NCBI GenBank assembly: GCA_013397075.1
Contig: VWZS01000164.1
Span: 124,001-188,000 of the forward strand
Direction of reading: 5' to 3'
Source: Rhabdornis inornatus
Taxonomy: Eukaryota; Chordata; Aves; Passeriformes; Rhabdornithidae
DNA length: 64,000 nucleotides
In this document: one piece after another, positions 13,941-26,522 of the stretch
Layout of the letters: each line of letters opens with the position of its first letter
Position numbering within the stretch: position 1 is the stretch's first letter
Notes under the pieces: model-generated
Databases searched by the model: none
The model's input: the letters and a program-made list of their open reading frames with translations, nothing else
Told to the model about the DNA's origin: nothing
Program-made: the position numbers and the translations under genes

Positions 13941-16900
13941 ACACAACCATCTTATCATGGAATTATCTTAAGATACCTCCTTGTAAGAGGTAGCTTTTAC
14001 CCCTATAAAAGCTCAAGGCCTCCTATTCCTGTTGAAGTGGATGTGTTCCTAGTCTGCGGACCTCTGCTTTCAGGGAAGGAGAAGCTAATGGACTTGCTGT
14101 CAGGATGCTGTTCTTCTACATCCTCAATGCCTTATTTATGGTATAACTGAAATCTATGTCCTGACTGATATTTAGAAAGATCAAGAGCAGCTTTCTTAAT
14201 ACTCTTTCTCCCCTAAGCAGTAAGGTGGCAATTTTCCTATTCAGTCACTGTCTGAACTGGTCTCACATTTGTTTTTTTAGCTAAATATTGCAGTTCAAAA
14301 TCAAAAAGATTGAGTGGTTACAATTTTTCTGTTTTCTCAGAAGTGTTATTCTTTTATCTGCATAAAATATTTGAAATGTTATGTTGCAGAAGTTATTATT
14401 ACATTTAAAAAATCTTTACACAAGTATCTTGTTTTTCTAGATAGAATTAAGTGTTAAGACACTAAAAAATTACAGGTTTGTCTCAGAAAATTGGTTGAGA
14501 GTTTTATCTTTTTAACAGTGATTCAGAGGACTTCTTTTAGCCCTTTTCAAAAGTAACTTTTAATGTATCTAGTAGTCATTTCCACCATACTTACAATCAG
14601 TTTTAAAACCGATAATTCCAAGAGTTTTGGAAACCTAATGTAAATTGCTCAAAGGACAGAATGACAGCACCAATCATATAATTCATGCAAGGACTAAATG
14701 GTGCATATTAGTGCAAACTGTACTAACAAATATCCTCATCTGACATAATTTACAGTGTTATGATCATTGCCATATCATATATCCCCCATCCACTGCCTCC
14801 TTCCCATTTCTTACAATTTATCATTTCATCCTCTAGGCTGGCATCCCACCTCATCAGTACTGACTTCCTTCTGGCTGCATCAGTGAATTCCTTGCACATG
14901 GTGTTTTTGCCTACAGACCAAGTTATCTCCCTTCAAATAAGTGTTGATCAAGCTACGAAGTTCAACAGCCACCTCTGAACTCAGACTGTGCAGATGGGGA
15001 AGATACCAGAAAAAGACAAATCCTTCCAAATTGAGGGTCAATTCTTCATCTTGCCATTTAGAAAATACTTATATTTGTTTTTCCAGAGAAAGTATGGGTT
15101 TGAGCCTGACTGATATCTGTGATTTTATGCTACTCAATTATCCATGTGCTCCTGGGCAGGGTTTTGACTTATGCCACCTGGCCTTTTCCTAGGTCGTTGC
15201 CAGAAGTGACACAAGGGCACTACTCCCAAAAGGCAGTATAGACAACATTCCCCTTCTTGGAAGGGTGAAGGAAAGGAGCTTTTCCCATGCCACTTTTTTT
15301 TCTCAGCGTTTGTCGCCTCCCCTTTCTTTTCTGGCATGAGTGCAGTTTGGACCCAGATAAGTCTGCACATCCCTCTACCCTACAGTGTTCGATAAAGACA
15401 AGTTGAAGAAGTAATTTTCTGCTAGGTTGAACAAGAGAAGAAACAATTTGCTACTCATGCCATCAGCCTTTTCTGGAGCAAAAATGTACTGGGATTATGC
15501 TTGAGGCCGCCTCCTGAGTAAAATAGATCATGCTGGGTGTGCACAAACCTCATGTTACAACTATCTATCTTCTTGCTTTATATGGGTTTTCATTTTTTTC
15601 CCTTACTGTTGTTTCATTTTGCATCATTTCACTTAAGATTAAATAATCGTGTCCAATTAACCCATTTGTGCCACATGGAAGTTGTAAGTCAGACATTTCG
15701 GTACAAGACGGGAAGTTTCATAATTATTTTACATATGTTACACCGATGTGACAACTTATGTTGTAAAGCCACTATATTTACATTATATTTTAATTAAATA
15801 TTACTGTTTAGGTGTTTAAAAAGATATCCATATGTGTCTCCTCTTGAGATCACTAACTTTTATTATCTTAAGCATGTCATAGAGGCAATTTATAAAAAAA
15901 ATCCAATGTTTGGCTTCTTTTTATTCCCCTTGCGATCCTGGTTTTGATAATTATTGTTAAAGACCTGTTCAGATTAATTGCTTTGCAGTAAAAAATAACA
16001 GTGCCGTTGAGAGAAGAAGAGAATTACTGGAACCACAATACAAATAAAAAACTATTGCCAAGTTTGGTGTTTTTCTAAAAGCTTTGTCTATACTAGTAAA
16101 TAAAATGGGCCAGAGATTATTCTCTGTCCCTGAGGACAAATGATACGGCACAACCCACATTTATACAGCTAAACTCTCTTAATTCTCAAAACAAGGGAAC
16201 TACATCCATACTGCCTATTGGGAGCAATCCTTGGAGTGCACCACTCCCCAAATCATGGTCCAGGACTGTTTGTGATGGTGTTAATTGGTTTACATCCAAA
16301 AGTCTGCCAGGAACTAGCTAGCAGGGTGGATGCTTCTGTCCATGCACAGACTCTGTTGCTTATTAGTGTAGTCATGGCCATATTTCTGCAGAACACTGAT
16401 CTCACAGCACAGCCAGTGATTGAGGGCTGTGGTAACCATTTGTGGCACTTGTTCAAGTTACAGCTCAGTACTAGGACTTTTAAATCAGAAAAAAATGTGT
16501 ATTTGAATACTGATATTCAATTCCTTGGTTTACAGAATGTCTTTGGACAAAGGAGTAAATTCATTTTATGTAGCTCAAAGATGAGCAGTCCTCAAAACAT
16601 GGCTAAAAGCAATGGATAAAGAGAAATCAAAAGCCACTGGGCTCTAACCTCACTAAAGGAACACTTAACTAAAGGAAAACTTATTTTAATATTCTAAACA
16701 CTCTTAAGGTACTCTGTGAAATCTAAGTCAGGCTTTTAAATGCAGCTTGGCTTTCATTGCACTTTAACCCTTAAACAGGAGATTAATCTGCTTGGAGCCT
16801 CTGCTGAGGCAAATGGTGCTTAGTGCACTTGTTGAGAGCTAGCTGAGGTGTTTGTGCAGTATGGTGAGCTGTGCAGCACACATGAACCCTGTGCAAGACA

Positions 16901-19850
16901 TAAATACTGCCCTGCTCACCCTTTACTTCAGGCAAGAAGCAACTTTGATGTTGGTAGTATCAGCATTCACTCTGTCTGGCAGGCTGAAGCATCAAGGAAT
17001 GAAGGTCAGGCAAAGCCCTTTGTCTCTCAGTGCTCAGGTGAGCAGGGTGCCAGGTGTCACATTCAAGAAAACAAGACAATTTATAGGGAACATCATTGCC
17101 TGCAACTCAGGAAAGTGCTTGAGCACATGATCAATATTCACCATGTTTACAACTGGCTGTATGAAACACAATTTCAGTGGTTTCTTGGGTTCTGAATGTC
17201 CAAAGAGTAAGAAAGATCTCTTGAGAAGGAAACATAAATGCACCAGGGCAACAGAAAGAGGACAATTATGCCAGCTTTTATTTTAAAACACTGAGCTATA
17301 AAGGTGAAAAAGAGCAAAATGTAAAAGCAGTTCAAAACACTGGAAAAGGCAGGCAGCCAAAACATTTGTCTGAAAAAGCAGCTTCCTTGGTACTCTTGGG
17401 CTAAAAAGGCTTGTGTTTGCAGCTTGCTCTAAATGATGGTTGACTTGAACATGATTTTGCTTCTGCAGCCAAAAGCAGCCAAGGCCTAATGGATATAGTA
17501 CATTTTTTGCCATCTTCTATTAAAAAATAATGTAGCAGTTTAACACTGCAAATTCACATTTTGGCAAATGAAAAGCAAAGTAGCCAGTTCTCTACAGTAT
17601 TTCTGATGGATATGGATTTTATTGTTATGCTGGAGTTTTTCCCCGAGAAAATAAACTTTTGTTCTGTACCTTTTTTATTTAAATTGGCTATGGACCTATT
17701 CAGATGTTCTTCAGAGAGCTAATCTAGCAGAAAGTCTTCAGAGTCTTTCCAGATCTGGACAGACAGTCAGGGATTATGAAAAGAGTGACAGTCACAAAGC
17801 CTGCAGCTAGTAAAAACTGGGATACAGCCCTGTTTGGTGCCTCTTATAGCTATTGCTAGGACTGCTGATGAGTACCCATTCCCTCAATGGTGAAGACATT
17901 TTAGCTACAGCAATTAGCAAATTAGCTGGATATGGACTTTTATCTGAAGATTACAACAAAAAGATGACCTGTTGGTCGCATATAGAAATGAAAGAAATTC
18001 CAACTGTATACATACAAAAAAGTGTCAGGAGGGAGTACGGTCTCTGTCTTTTCAGATTGTTTAAACTTAATGGGGCATCACTCTATATTTAACTTTGAAG
18101 TCGGCCTGTTCTGAGAAGGAGCTTGGATTTAGATAGATCCCTTCAAACCTAAATTATATTCAGGTTCTAATTGTATTATTCTATAGAAACTTAGCAAAGC
18201 AAGGTAAAAATTAACTAGATGTCATCTATACCTTTCTAATCTGCTATAATTATAGTAAATATTATCTTCATTTAGAAACATAAAAATCCTGATATTCATA
18301 CAATATCTACATAATTTCTAGAAGTCATCCAGATATAGACATAGCTAGATGAAACAATCTTCAGTTAGCATTTTACTGGCTCCAGAATCTATTTAATATT
18401 TTGTGTGGGAATACCCACACAACCATGCTTTCTAAATGACATATATTGCAAGATAAATTACACTTAAAATTTTGGAAAATTTTGCTGGACCTCAGAAAGT
18501 TCCAGTACTTTTTATACCGCAAACTATGAACTTCTTTTTCAGCTTGAAGCACTGAGCTTCAGGTTTCAGCATACTCAAAATTCAAAGGAAGATTAAGGGA
18601 AATTATAATGTTTTCTCTGCTTCTTAGTCAAAACCATTACTGCCACAGAGGTTTTCATGGCTACCATGGTACAACAGCTGCTACATTAAAAAAGAATTTG
18701 TGAAATCAATGAAAAGTAAAGAAAGAGAACACGAAAAAAAAGATTCTGCTTTAACAAATTTGCAATATAAATATTAAGATAAAAGAGAACCACACATATA
18801 CAGGCAGAAAGCAGGCTGAGTTGGTACCACAGTAAGGCATTTCTGAGCAGCTTCATTAGCAATTGCACTTCATTTAAATGGGCTTCTCATCCTCTCAAAG
18901 CAGCATGGGGAAGTTCAAACTTAAAGGCAGCCCTAAAAGATGGCGATGATTACGCACAATGAAAATTTAAAACAAAAGCATGGTTTCTAGGGCAGGTGTT
19001 TATTCATCAGGCAAATGAAATGACTTAAAAGTTCCTGGGCTGTCATTAGCATGGCAAGAGCACTGGGCTTACACCACAGCATGACCCAGGCTTTGTGGAC
19101 AGAAAAGATTTTGGCTGAGTTTTGTGATGGAATCCAGTCCTTAATCATGAACAGCCTCGACATTTTCTGTAAGCAAAAAATTGTCTTCCCTGTGCCATGT
19201 AAACCTTTAAGCCACCTCTGAAATGTAAATGAGTAAATGTGTCTATGTGTGAAAAAGATGCAGAAAAAGTACATTCAAAGGAGAGAATGTACGAAATTGG
19301 ACTAAAGTATTTTAGGTTGCTACATATATATAGGTATATATATATATATAATTTTTTATCACTGCACAGTCATTTTTTTGTCGCAACCCAACATGCAGTT
19401 CTAGGCTTCTATCATAACAACTTTGTGTGTAGCATTTGTAATTTGACTATTCATGCCTGCTAAAATTTTGGCCCTTACTATTTTAATGTTAAAAATTTCA
19501 GAAGAATTTTCTCTGCTCATTTTTACATTTAACTGATGACAAATACATTTTTTTTTTCTTCTTCTCTCCTTTCTATAGGGCAAGGTCAGCTTTCTGTATA
19601 GTTCATGGCAAGCCAGCATTGAAAGACAGGATCATCCATCATTTAGCTGTATTTCCTCAAAAGCTGCATGGATATGGCTGTTGTTGGCTTATACTTTTCC
19701 TTGAAAATTTCACCTGTTTAGGTTGGCCTATCTGATTCTACCCTCCTAAGTTTCACCCTCAAGGAAGTGAGAAATATTTAATCTGCTAGACAATACTAAT
19801 ACTTCACCTTTAAACATAATCTTTATGCTCAGCAGATGCTGTTATTTGTA
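13941..19850. other. Unique AT-rich non-coding DNA
   Basis: No recognised gene. A TATAAAA motif preceded by CCC lies at 14004-14010, 64 bp after the LTR. The 133-codon open frame at 16218-16619 (+) has no domain I recognise, and its length is about what chance allows here. A TA dinucleotide run lies at 19322-19352. Confidence 0.5.
19322..19352. repeat. (TA)n microsatellite
   Basis: Alternating TA with one G interruption, followed by a T-run. It is probably length-polymorphic. Confidence 0.85.
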
Positions 19851-19894
19851 AGTACATTCACAGAAATTATGTAGTACATTCACAGAAATTATGT
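19851..19894 (+). repeat. Exact 22-bp tandem duplication
   Basis: The 22-base unit beginning AGTACATTCACAG occurs twice head to tail (19851-19872 and 19873-19894) without a mismatch. It looks like a recent replication-slippage duplication in otherwise unique DNA. Confidence 0.95.
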
Positions 19895-21556
19895 TTCTTT
19901 CTCAAAAGCTTTGAGGGCTGCTATAAACGGAGTGACACTCTGAACGGGCGTCTGCTTCAGTGAGTCCTCTGGTTTTGGCAGTATCAGTGTTTCAGAAAGA
20001 TTTGAAGATCCTCAATTGCTTTAGTGCAAACAGAAAAGGACTTTTAAAAATAGTAATAAAATAACAACAGTTTGATCTTTCAACCATAAAGAAATATCTT
20101 TATTGCTATTATTAATTGACTTAATTTAATTTTCTTTTAATTTCATTTTGATTTTATTTTTAAAACTTAAATGCCAGTTTCTCACATTCAAGGTAAACAT
20201 TGTGGTTCAGGTGAAGCAAAATATTATTTTTAAGAATCTGGTTCTTAGAAAGTATATTCAGCTATCTTATTTTAAAGTAATTGTTACAAGTATTAAATTT
20301 ACTTTCATTTTCCTTTACTGAAAAAAAAAAAGAAGCTAGCAGCACAGCTTTAATCTTTAACAGGATCTTTAGTAACAAAGGCAGCTGCTCACTAGATAAA
20401 TGACTTTCATTTATTCGCTCGTTTCATCTTGGACACCTAATGTGATTGACAAATGTGTCTATTCAGGTTTTTCACTTGTTCTGATATCCTAGTGCTGGCA
20501 GAACTTCATTGAATTACTTGAGAAAATCAAACTGTTGCCACAAATCAACAGGTGCAAACTTATGAATGTCTTTTGCACCAAACACTGCAGAAATAATCTC
20601 AAGAGAATAATTATGGGAGAAGTGATGATGGGTCTTTCTAATAGAGAGCCAGCAGACAAACATTTACAGTTTGCAATGAATTGCTGAGATCTGACTGTCT
20701 GCTCAAAGCCAGTGATGAAGCATGATAATTCTGCAGTGTCTCTGATACTCAGACTTGAATGGATCATTTAATTTACTCAGACTGAGCTGATTAGGTGCCT
20801 TAATTCTCAGTCTCTGAGCACCTTTCTGTGCAGTACTTCAGGGCAATTTGGTCAGATAGCCTGATAGTCTTTCCTCCCTGACCACTGGCAATAGTCCTGA
20901 TGATGTCCAAAACCTACTGATTGGTAATACATGGAGTGAAAGAATTAAATCTGGATATTTAACTGTAAAAGTCTAACCATATTATTAAAATTCTATTTTC
21001 ACAAAAATTTCTTCCTACAAAGTAAGTTCAACATATCAGTCATGCATTTTTCTTTATCCAGGATATTCAGGGGCCCCTGTACTCCCTATAAGATTATATT
21101 TCACAAGCCATCTGCTGAGAATCAAGGAAAGCCTTTATACTTCCATCATTCTACCCTTCCTCTTGCAGGATAACACAGGCACAGTAACAGCTGAAAAATC
21201 CTGGAAAAAAACCTTCCTGTTTTCTGTTGCTCTTCAACTCTTTTATGACCCAGACCTCTTCTGATACTTGACAATGCATTCATGGGCCATATTCTGAAAC
21301 AAAAATAGGTGACTAGTCAGGCAGTAAAGTGATACCCCTTTTTGATTTTTGTATAACAGCTTTTACTCTTAGAGATTGTACACTCCAAATATAAAAGTCG
21401 TAAGAATTAATTTGAGAGAACACATACACTAGGCTTATGAAAAATGCAGAGCTATCAATAAAGGAGCTATTACTGAATGGTATAACTAATGACAGAAGCT
21501 TTTTTTTTATTTTGTTATTACGAAAATCTTTTTTTCCATACTTGATATAGAAATAA
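19895..21556. other. Unique AT-rich non-coding DNA
   Basis: No repeat family or coding exon recognised. The minus-strand 92-codon frame at 20489-20767 has no known motif. Confidence 0.5.
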
Positions 21557-21660
21557 TAGAATCACTGAGGTTGGAAAATATCTCCAAAATTGAGTCCAAC
21601 TGTTAGTCTAGCACTTCCAAGTCCACCACTAAATCATGTCCCTAAATGATCCATATTTCC
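21557..21660 (-). mobile_element. CR1 LINE 3' tail fragment
   Basis: Starts with TAGAATCACTGAGGTTGGAA followed by a GAGTCCAACTGT segment and an AAATCATGTCCCTAAATG segment. This is the reverse complement of the avian CR1 3' UTR and tail. Only the 3' end is present, as expected from 5' truncation during target-primed reverse transcription. It is diverged and non-coding. Confidence 0.75.
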
Positions 21661-23130
21661 CACTCATTGCTCTCCTACACTGTATTTCTGCTTCCCTTGG
21701 TTTTTGTGGGAAGCCTCTCATCTGCTCACCAGACAGACCTGACAGCAGGAAATTTCTATCCTCACCATAGTGGGAGCACTTAGACAAAGTCTGGGAGCTT
21801 GAAAAACATAGCCATTGCAGATGGTGTTATCAGTGATAGGCAGTGCCAGAGAGGACAAAAGCATTTAAACAGTGGAAAGGATTGAAGTGTGGGAGTCTGT
21901 GTTTATCTAGTGACATTAGTTTCTTAGGAAGTAGATGAAGCAGGAAAGAAGAAACAAGAGACATTGATTAGAGCAGCAGAGCAGTCACCACACCTTGCTG
22001 AGGATAAGATTAAGCCCTTCATCTGTGCCTGTTGAGGACACACATTCACAGTGTGGTGTAACGTGGCTGTCTGCAGGAAAACGTCCTAACAAGATCTGTA
22101 GGTTTTCGTTGATTTCTGCAGGAATGAAAAAAATTAGGTGTTCTGAGTGGCAGAGATCTACCTTTACTGGGTGGCTATGGCCCAGCAAAGCCTGGAAACA
22201 AATTGTAAATGCAGCCCTGGAAGCAGTCCATATACCGTTGTAAAGACACAAATCAGGTGTCTGTATAATTGCTTGCTTTAATTAATTCTAGTGAGCTGTA
22301 TTTCTTAAAAATTAAGCCACAAGGTAAATGAGCAAAGCAAAGATGTCCTTAAAAATTACTGGTATCAATGTTAAGGTTTTGTGAAGCATATATACATCTT
22401 ATGTAAACAGTATAAAAAAAGACTGTCTCTAGGATAAGTAGTTTATATCATGCATATTAAGCATTTTCTCCTTATTCAGCTTGCCATCAAAGATATTATT
22501 CAATTTTAAACCATAATGTTTAAGTAATTACTTATTCAAATTACTTTAGACAATGAAATATATTTATACCTTTTTAACAGCCATTTCTTAATTTGCATAT
22601 TTTCATTAATTTAAGAAATTGAATAATGTAGAAGCACAGTAACAGATGAGTTACACTAAAAGAGATTTTGTCTGTGAAGAACAGTTTACCCACTTTTCCC
22701 ATATATAGTACTGGGCACCAGCCCAAGAGATTTGGTGTCTGCACTATGGAAACCAAAGGGCTGCAACATCCTTCAGTTGGCTCCTTTGCTATGGATATGT
22801 TAATAAAACAACTTCTGCTGTTTCCAGATTACCCCAACTATGAGTGATTGAGGCCTGGTGCAAGTTAGAAAAGCCTCAAGGCTGCTCTAAATTATGAATG
22901 TCATATGGTCCCCAGAGAAACCTATTACAGAGGATAATGTCTCATTTACAAGGAGAACTCTGTGAGGCTGTGGATGGCCTTTCATCTTTTTCTTCACTGA
23001 ACACAATGGTGGCAAATTCAGATCTAGGCCAGAATTTGGAAAAATACAAATTCTGAATTTCATACTCTCTGAAGTGGGTTTTGTTGAACTTACCACATTG
23101 AAAGTATGCAAAAATTTGCATTATTGAGGT
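21661..23130. other. Unique non-coding DNA between CR1 fragments
   Basis: No recognised gene. The frames at 21985-22251 on the two strands mirror each other and carry no known domain. Confidence 0.5.
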
Positions 23131-23527
23131 GTTCGGAGCACATTCAAAGAAGGTGATGAAGGGTCTGGAGCACAAATCTGGTGAGGATTGGCTGAGGGAA
23201 CTGCGGGTGTTTAGCCTGGAGAAGAGGAGGCTCAGGAGAGACCTTAACACTCTCTACAATTCCCTGAAATGAGGCTGTAGCCAGGTAGGGGGAGGTCTCC
23301 TCCCAAATAACAAACCATAAGATAAGAAGAAATGGCCTCAAGTTGTGCCAGGGGATGTTTATATTAGATATTAGGAAAAATCTGTTCGCTGAATAGGTTG
23401 TCAAGCCCTGAAACAGGCTGCTCAGGGAGGTGATGGACCCAGCATCCCTGGGGGTATGTAAATGCTGTGTAGATATGGCATTTAAGGGCATGATTCAGTG
23501 GTGGACAGTGCTGGGTTAATGGTTGCA
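23131..23527 (+). mobile_element. CR1 LINE fragment, 5' part of an interrupted copy
   Basis: Sense-strand CR1: a GGTGATGAAGGGTCTGGAGC segment, then a GCCTGGAGAAGAGGAGGCTC segment and an AGGAAAAATCTGTTCGCTGA segment, then a GATTCAGTGGTGGAC stretch in the 3' UTR. It codes for the remnant C-terminus of ORF2 (after the reverse transcriptase) but contains in-frame stops and frameshifts. It stops abruptly at GGTTAATGGTTG, and the CR1 sequence resumes at 23907 after an LTR insertion. Confidence 0.85.
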
Positions 23528-23906
23528 ATGCCTGCTTTAGTATATAACTCTAAAATTCCATATAGAGTGTTAGCTGCTGTCTTCACATTTTTGTCAGACA
23601 AAACAATTCCTCTAGGCCTGAAGCTCAAGGACACTTTCCTGTCTCAGGCCCCAAAAGGATAAACAAAACTGAGCTGGGGGGGAGCAAACTGGGGGTATAT
23701 GACTTCATTACCTGAAGTTATAATTGCAGGATTAACCCGTGATATGTAAATGGATCAAATTAATATCTGTCTGAAAACTCATGACCATCGTCCATCTTGG
23801 GTGTAGCCCCTCAGAGGCTTTTGACTGCCCTAGGTGGGCCTATTGAAGGCCTTTTATTCTCTTAATCTTGTCTAGTCTCTGTGTCAGTGGCCAGTCCAAA
23901 GCATCA
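23528..23906 (+). mobile_element. ERVK-like solo LTR inserted in CR1
   Basis: About 380 bp with features I associate with songbird ERVK-type LTRs: a CTGTCTCAGGCCCCAAAAGG segment, a GGATTAACCCGTGATATG segment, a CCATCTTGGGTGTAGCCCC segment, and a 3' part with TGCCCTAGGTGGGC and CTTGTCTAG. It ends in ...GCATCA at 23906. The exact left end is uncertain: TG at 23529 fits the CR1 break, and TG at 23568 is another candidate. No internal viral genes are present, so it is a solo LTR left by recombination. The flanks GTTGCA (23522-23527) and GTTGGA (23907-23912) look like a 6-bp target duplication with one difference. Confidence 0.7.
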
Positions 23907-23936
23907 GTTGGACTTGATAATCCTAGAGGACTTCAG
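23907..23936 (+). mobile_element. CR1 LINE 3' remainder after LTR
   Basis: GTTGGACTTGATAATCCTAG is the next segment of the CR1 3' UTR, continuing where the copy at 23131-23527 breaks off. The CR1 tail then decays into unrelated sequence. Confidence 0.65.
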
Positions 23937-25559
23937 GGGGGGAAAAGTCAAAGTAGAGAAAACAAGACTGTTTGGACCTGATGTACATGATAAAATAATC
24001 TTGTGACAGGTTTGGCCATTTGTGGAAAGTTTAGGGATTGATAAATAGAACATATATGGGTGATAGCATGCCCCTGGTATGGAGCATGGTGTGCAGCTCT
24101 CTGCAGAATTGTTACCTTCATTATCTACCACATATCTGCTGAGCACTGTACTGGAGTTAATTCAGGGATTTCTACCCCATGTTCTTCTATATATGATAAA
24201 CCATTGCTCAGAGTCTAATGCAGCAGTTAAGCAAAGTTTAGATCAAACAAATGACAAGATTCAGCCCCATAAATGCACACATTCTGTTTCATAGTTTATG
24301 TTATCCTCAAATCTGTTATCTCTACATTTTAGTTGTAAATCATATTCCATTTCAAGAAAATGGATACTCCACATGCTTGACATGATAGTTCCATAGGAGA
24401 GAATGAGAGTACTGTGAGCACACAGCAGGATCTGTTATAACCAATGCCAGACGGAAATCAATGCACATTCATGCCATCTGACAAGCCAGCCTATAAAATT
24501 TTATGAAATAAAAATTTAAGAAGGGTACAGTTTCTGATTAAACTATTCTATTGATAGTCTTGCACAATGTTATTGTTCTTAATTTCTCATTTGTATAATT
24601 TTAAATAACCAGGATAGATCATTGACCCAAAATTACTGCAGATTTACCCATGTAATTTTGGAACTGGGAGTAAAATAGAATTGAAGTTCGTCTAGATTTA
24701 CAAGGTTCAAACTGAAATATTCTGATTCAGCAAGGACTATTTTTTTTTTTCCAAATAGGCTCAAGATGGAATATTTTACATGCTGAGATTGTCACACAGT
24801 CAGTGCAGCTGCTTGATGAGGCAAGAAAAGTGTTGCTGTTAAAACATCAACAGTGAGATGCTGTGTATCAGAAAAGAAATGTTGCAGTTGATAGAACTTT
24901 ATCACCTCCAGGACTGGTACTGCATAAAGTTACAAAGTTCCTTGATTGCTGCAGTTACATGCAAGCTGCCAAAAGAGTTTTGACTGGGCCATTTAACTCT
25001 GAGAGGTTTCTTGGTAAGGACTCAGTATTGTAGACAAACCTTCTGAAGCTTTCTTTGTGTCACTGGTCAGTTGATCAGTGTAAAGTATTGTAGGGAAAAG
25101 GTGGGAAGAGTAAAAGTTTTTGTTCTTCCACATTCTAGACACTGAACTGCTTCTGGAAGCACAAAAAGCAAATATGGAGGACAAGAAGGGCAAGAGCACA
25201 CATGTTTTTCTTTCGACTGTAGTTCAAACAGACAAAATGGATTATGTTTGGATTTACCGGACAAGTAGCTTCCAGACAGAGAAAGAAGACGCAGTGATCT
25301 CCTCCACCCCAACCATTAGAATACCTAAACAAGAAAATCAAATTTGGTCCAGAAATTACTCAAGGCAACTGTTTAAATAACTCAAGTGAAGAGCTTGTCT
25401 GCCTCCATTACAGGAGAAAAATAATTTATGCAACATAAAAAGAAAAAATAATTGTCAGATTTCTTTAAAATGACATATGTTCATACTGCATTATGTTTGG
25501 TGACAGAAAGAACAAACTGTAAAGCACTTTATGATAAAACAGAGGAAGCATGGCTTCCA
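23937..25559. other. Unique non-coding DNA
   Basis: No recognised repeat. It contains an open segment with a good acceptor-like site at 25138/25139 (see findings). Otherwise nothing stands out. Confidence 0.5.
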
Positions 25560-25812
25560 GTTTTGGTACCCTTCTTGTCCTGTATCCAAGCCATTTATGA
25601 AGCTATTGAAGAGCACAGGGTCGAGGACGGAGCTCTGTAGAACCCCACTAGTGATGGGTCACCAGTCTGATGTCACCCCATTCACTGTAACCCTTTGTGC
25701 CCAACCCATGAGCCAGTTGCTCACTCATCACATGATGTGCTTATCCAGCTGTGTGAAGGACATTTTATCCTGCAAGATACAGTGAGAGGCAGAATTGAGA
25801 GCTTTACTGCAC
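25560..25812 (-). mobile_element. CR1 LINE internal fragment (reverse transcriptase)
   Basis: Read on the minus strand it encodes a damaged piece of the CR1 ORF2 reverse transcriptase, with the recognisable stretch QRVTVNGVTSDW preceded by a WLM motif. In the family this lies in the palm region just before the conserved PQG and FADD motifs. Two adjacent stop codons lie upstream of WLM and there are frameshifts, so it is dead. There is no CR1 3' tail attached, unlike the usual 5'-truncated copy. Confidence 0.8.
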
Positions 25813-26010
25813 TGGTAATTAACAGAAGTGGCTTGTTGATTGTTATCACATTCTCCTGTAGATCTTATGAACCTGTGATGTCTAGCAGTTATAACATCTT
25901 CATGTAATAGCTTATATTACATAATTATTTGTTTCCTGTTACTAAAACTGTGATAGTGTTGTCACATGACTATACCATAACAAAAGGTATTGATGATTCT
26001 ATTATTACTA

Positions 26011-26522
26011 GAATCATAGAATCACAGATTGGAAGGGACCCTAAAGATCATCCAGTTCCAATTCCCCTGCCATAGCCAGGGACACTTTTCACTAGATCAG
26101 GTTGCTTAGAGCCCCATCCAACTTGGCCTTGAACACTCCCAGGGATGCAGTGTCCAGAACTTCTCTGGATAACCTGTTCCAGTGCCTCACCACTCTGACA
26201 CTAAAGAATTGCTTCCTAATATCTAATCTAAACTTCCTGTTTGAAATAGGCTTAATGGCTACTGTTGAAGGCATTCCTCCTTGTCCTGTCACTACATGCC
26301 CTTTCAAGTATTTTCTCTCCATCTTTCTTGCAGGCTCCCATCAGGCACTGGAAGGCTGCAATTAGATCACCTCAAAGCCTTCTCCTTTCCAGACTGAACA
26401 ATCCAAAATCTCTCGGCCTTTCCTCACAGGAGAGGTGCCCCATCTCTCTAATTACCATTAGAGACTCACTCTGTTGGACTCACTCCAACAGATCAATGTG
26501 CTTCCTGTGCTGGGGACCCCTT
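26011..26522 (-). mobile_element. CR1 LINE 3' end with ORF2 C-terminus
   Basis: The left edge carries the CR1 tail in reverse (GAATCATAGAATCACAG), followed by the 3' UTR. The minus-strand frame at 26092-26322 encodes a well-preserved C-terminus of CR1 ORF2, including KFRLDIRKQFFSVRVVRHWN, then an SREVLDTASLGVFK-type segment. The element is cut off at its 5' side near 26522 (…GGGGACCCC on the plus strand). About 510 bp; no full ORF2, hence immobile. Confidence 0.92.

Noticed and set aside
16218..16619. 133-codon plus-strand frame
   Set aside because: No recognisable domain; frames of this length are expected about once by chance in this composition.
25531..25785. Plus-strand frame over the CR1 reverse transcriptase piece
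   Set aside because: Antisense shadow; the meaningful reading is on the minus strand.
26102..26365. Plus-strand frame over the CR1 at 26 kb
   Set aside because: Shadow of the true CR1 ORF2 remnant on the minus strand.
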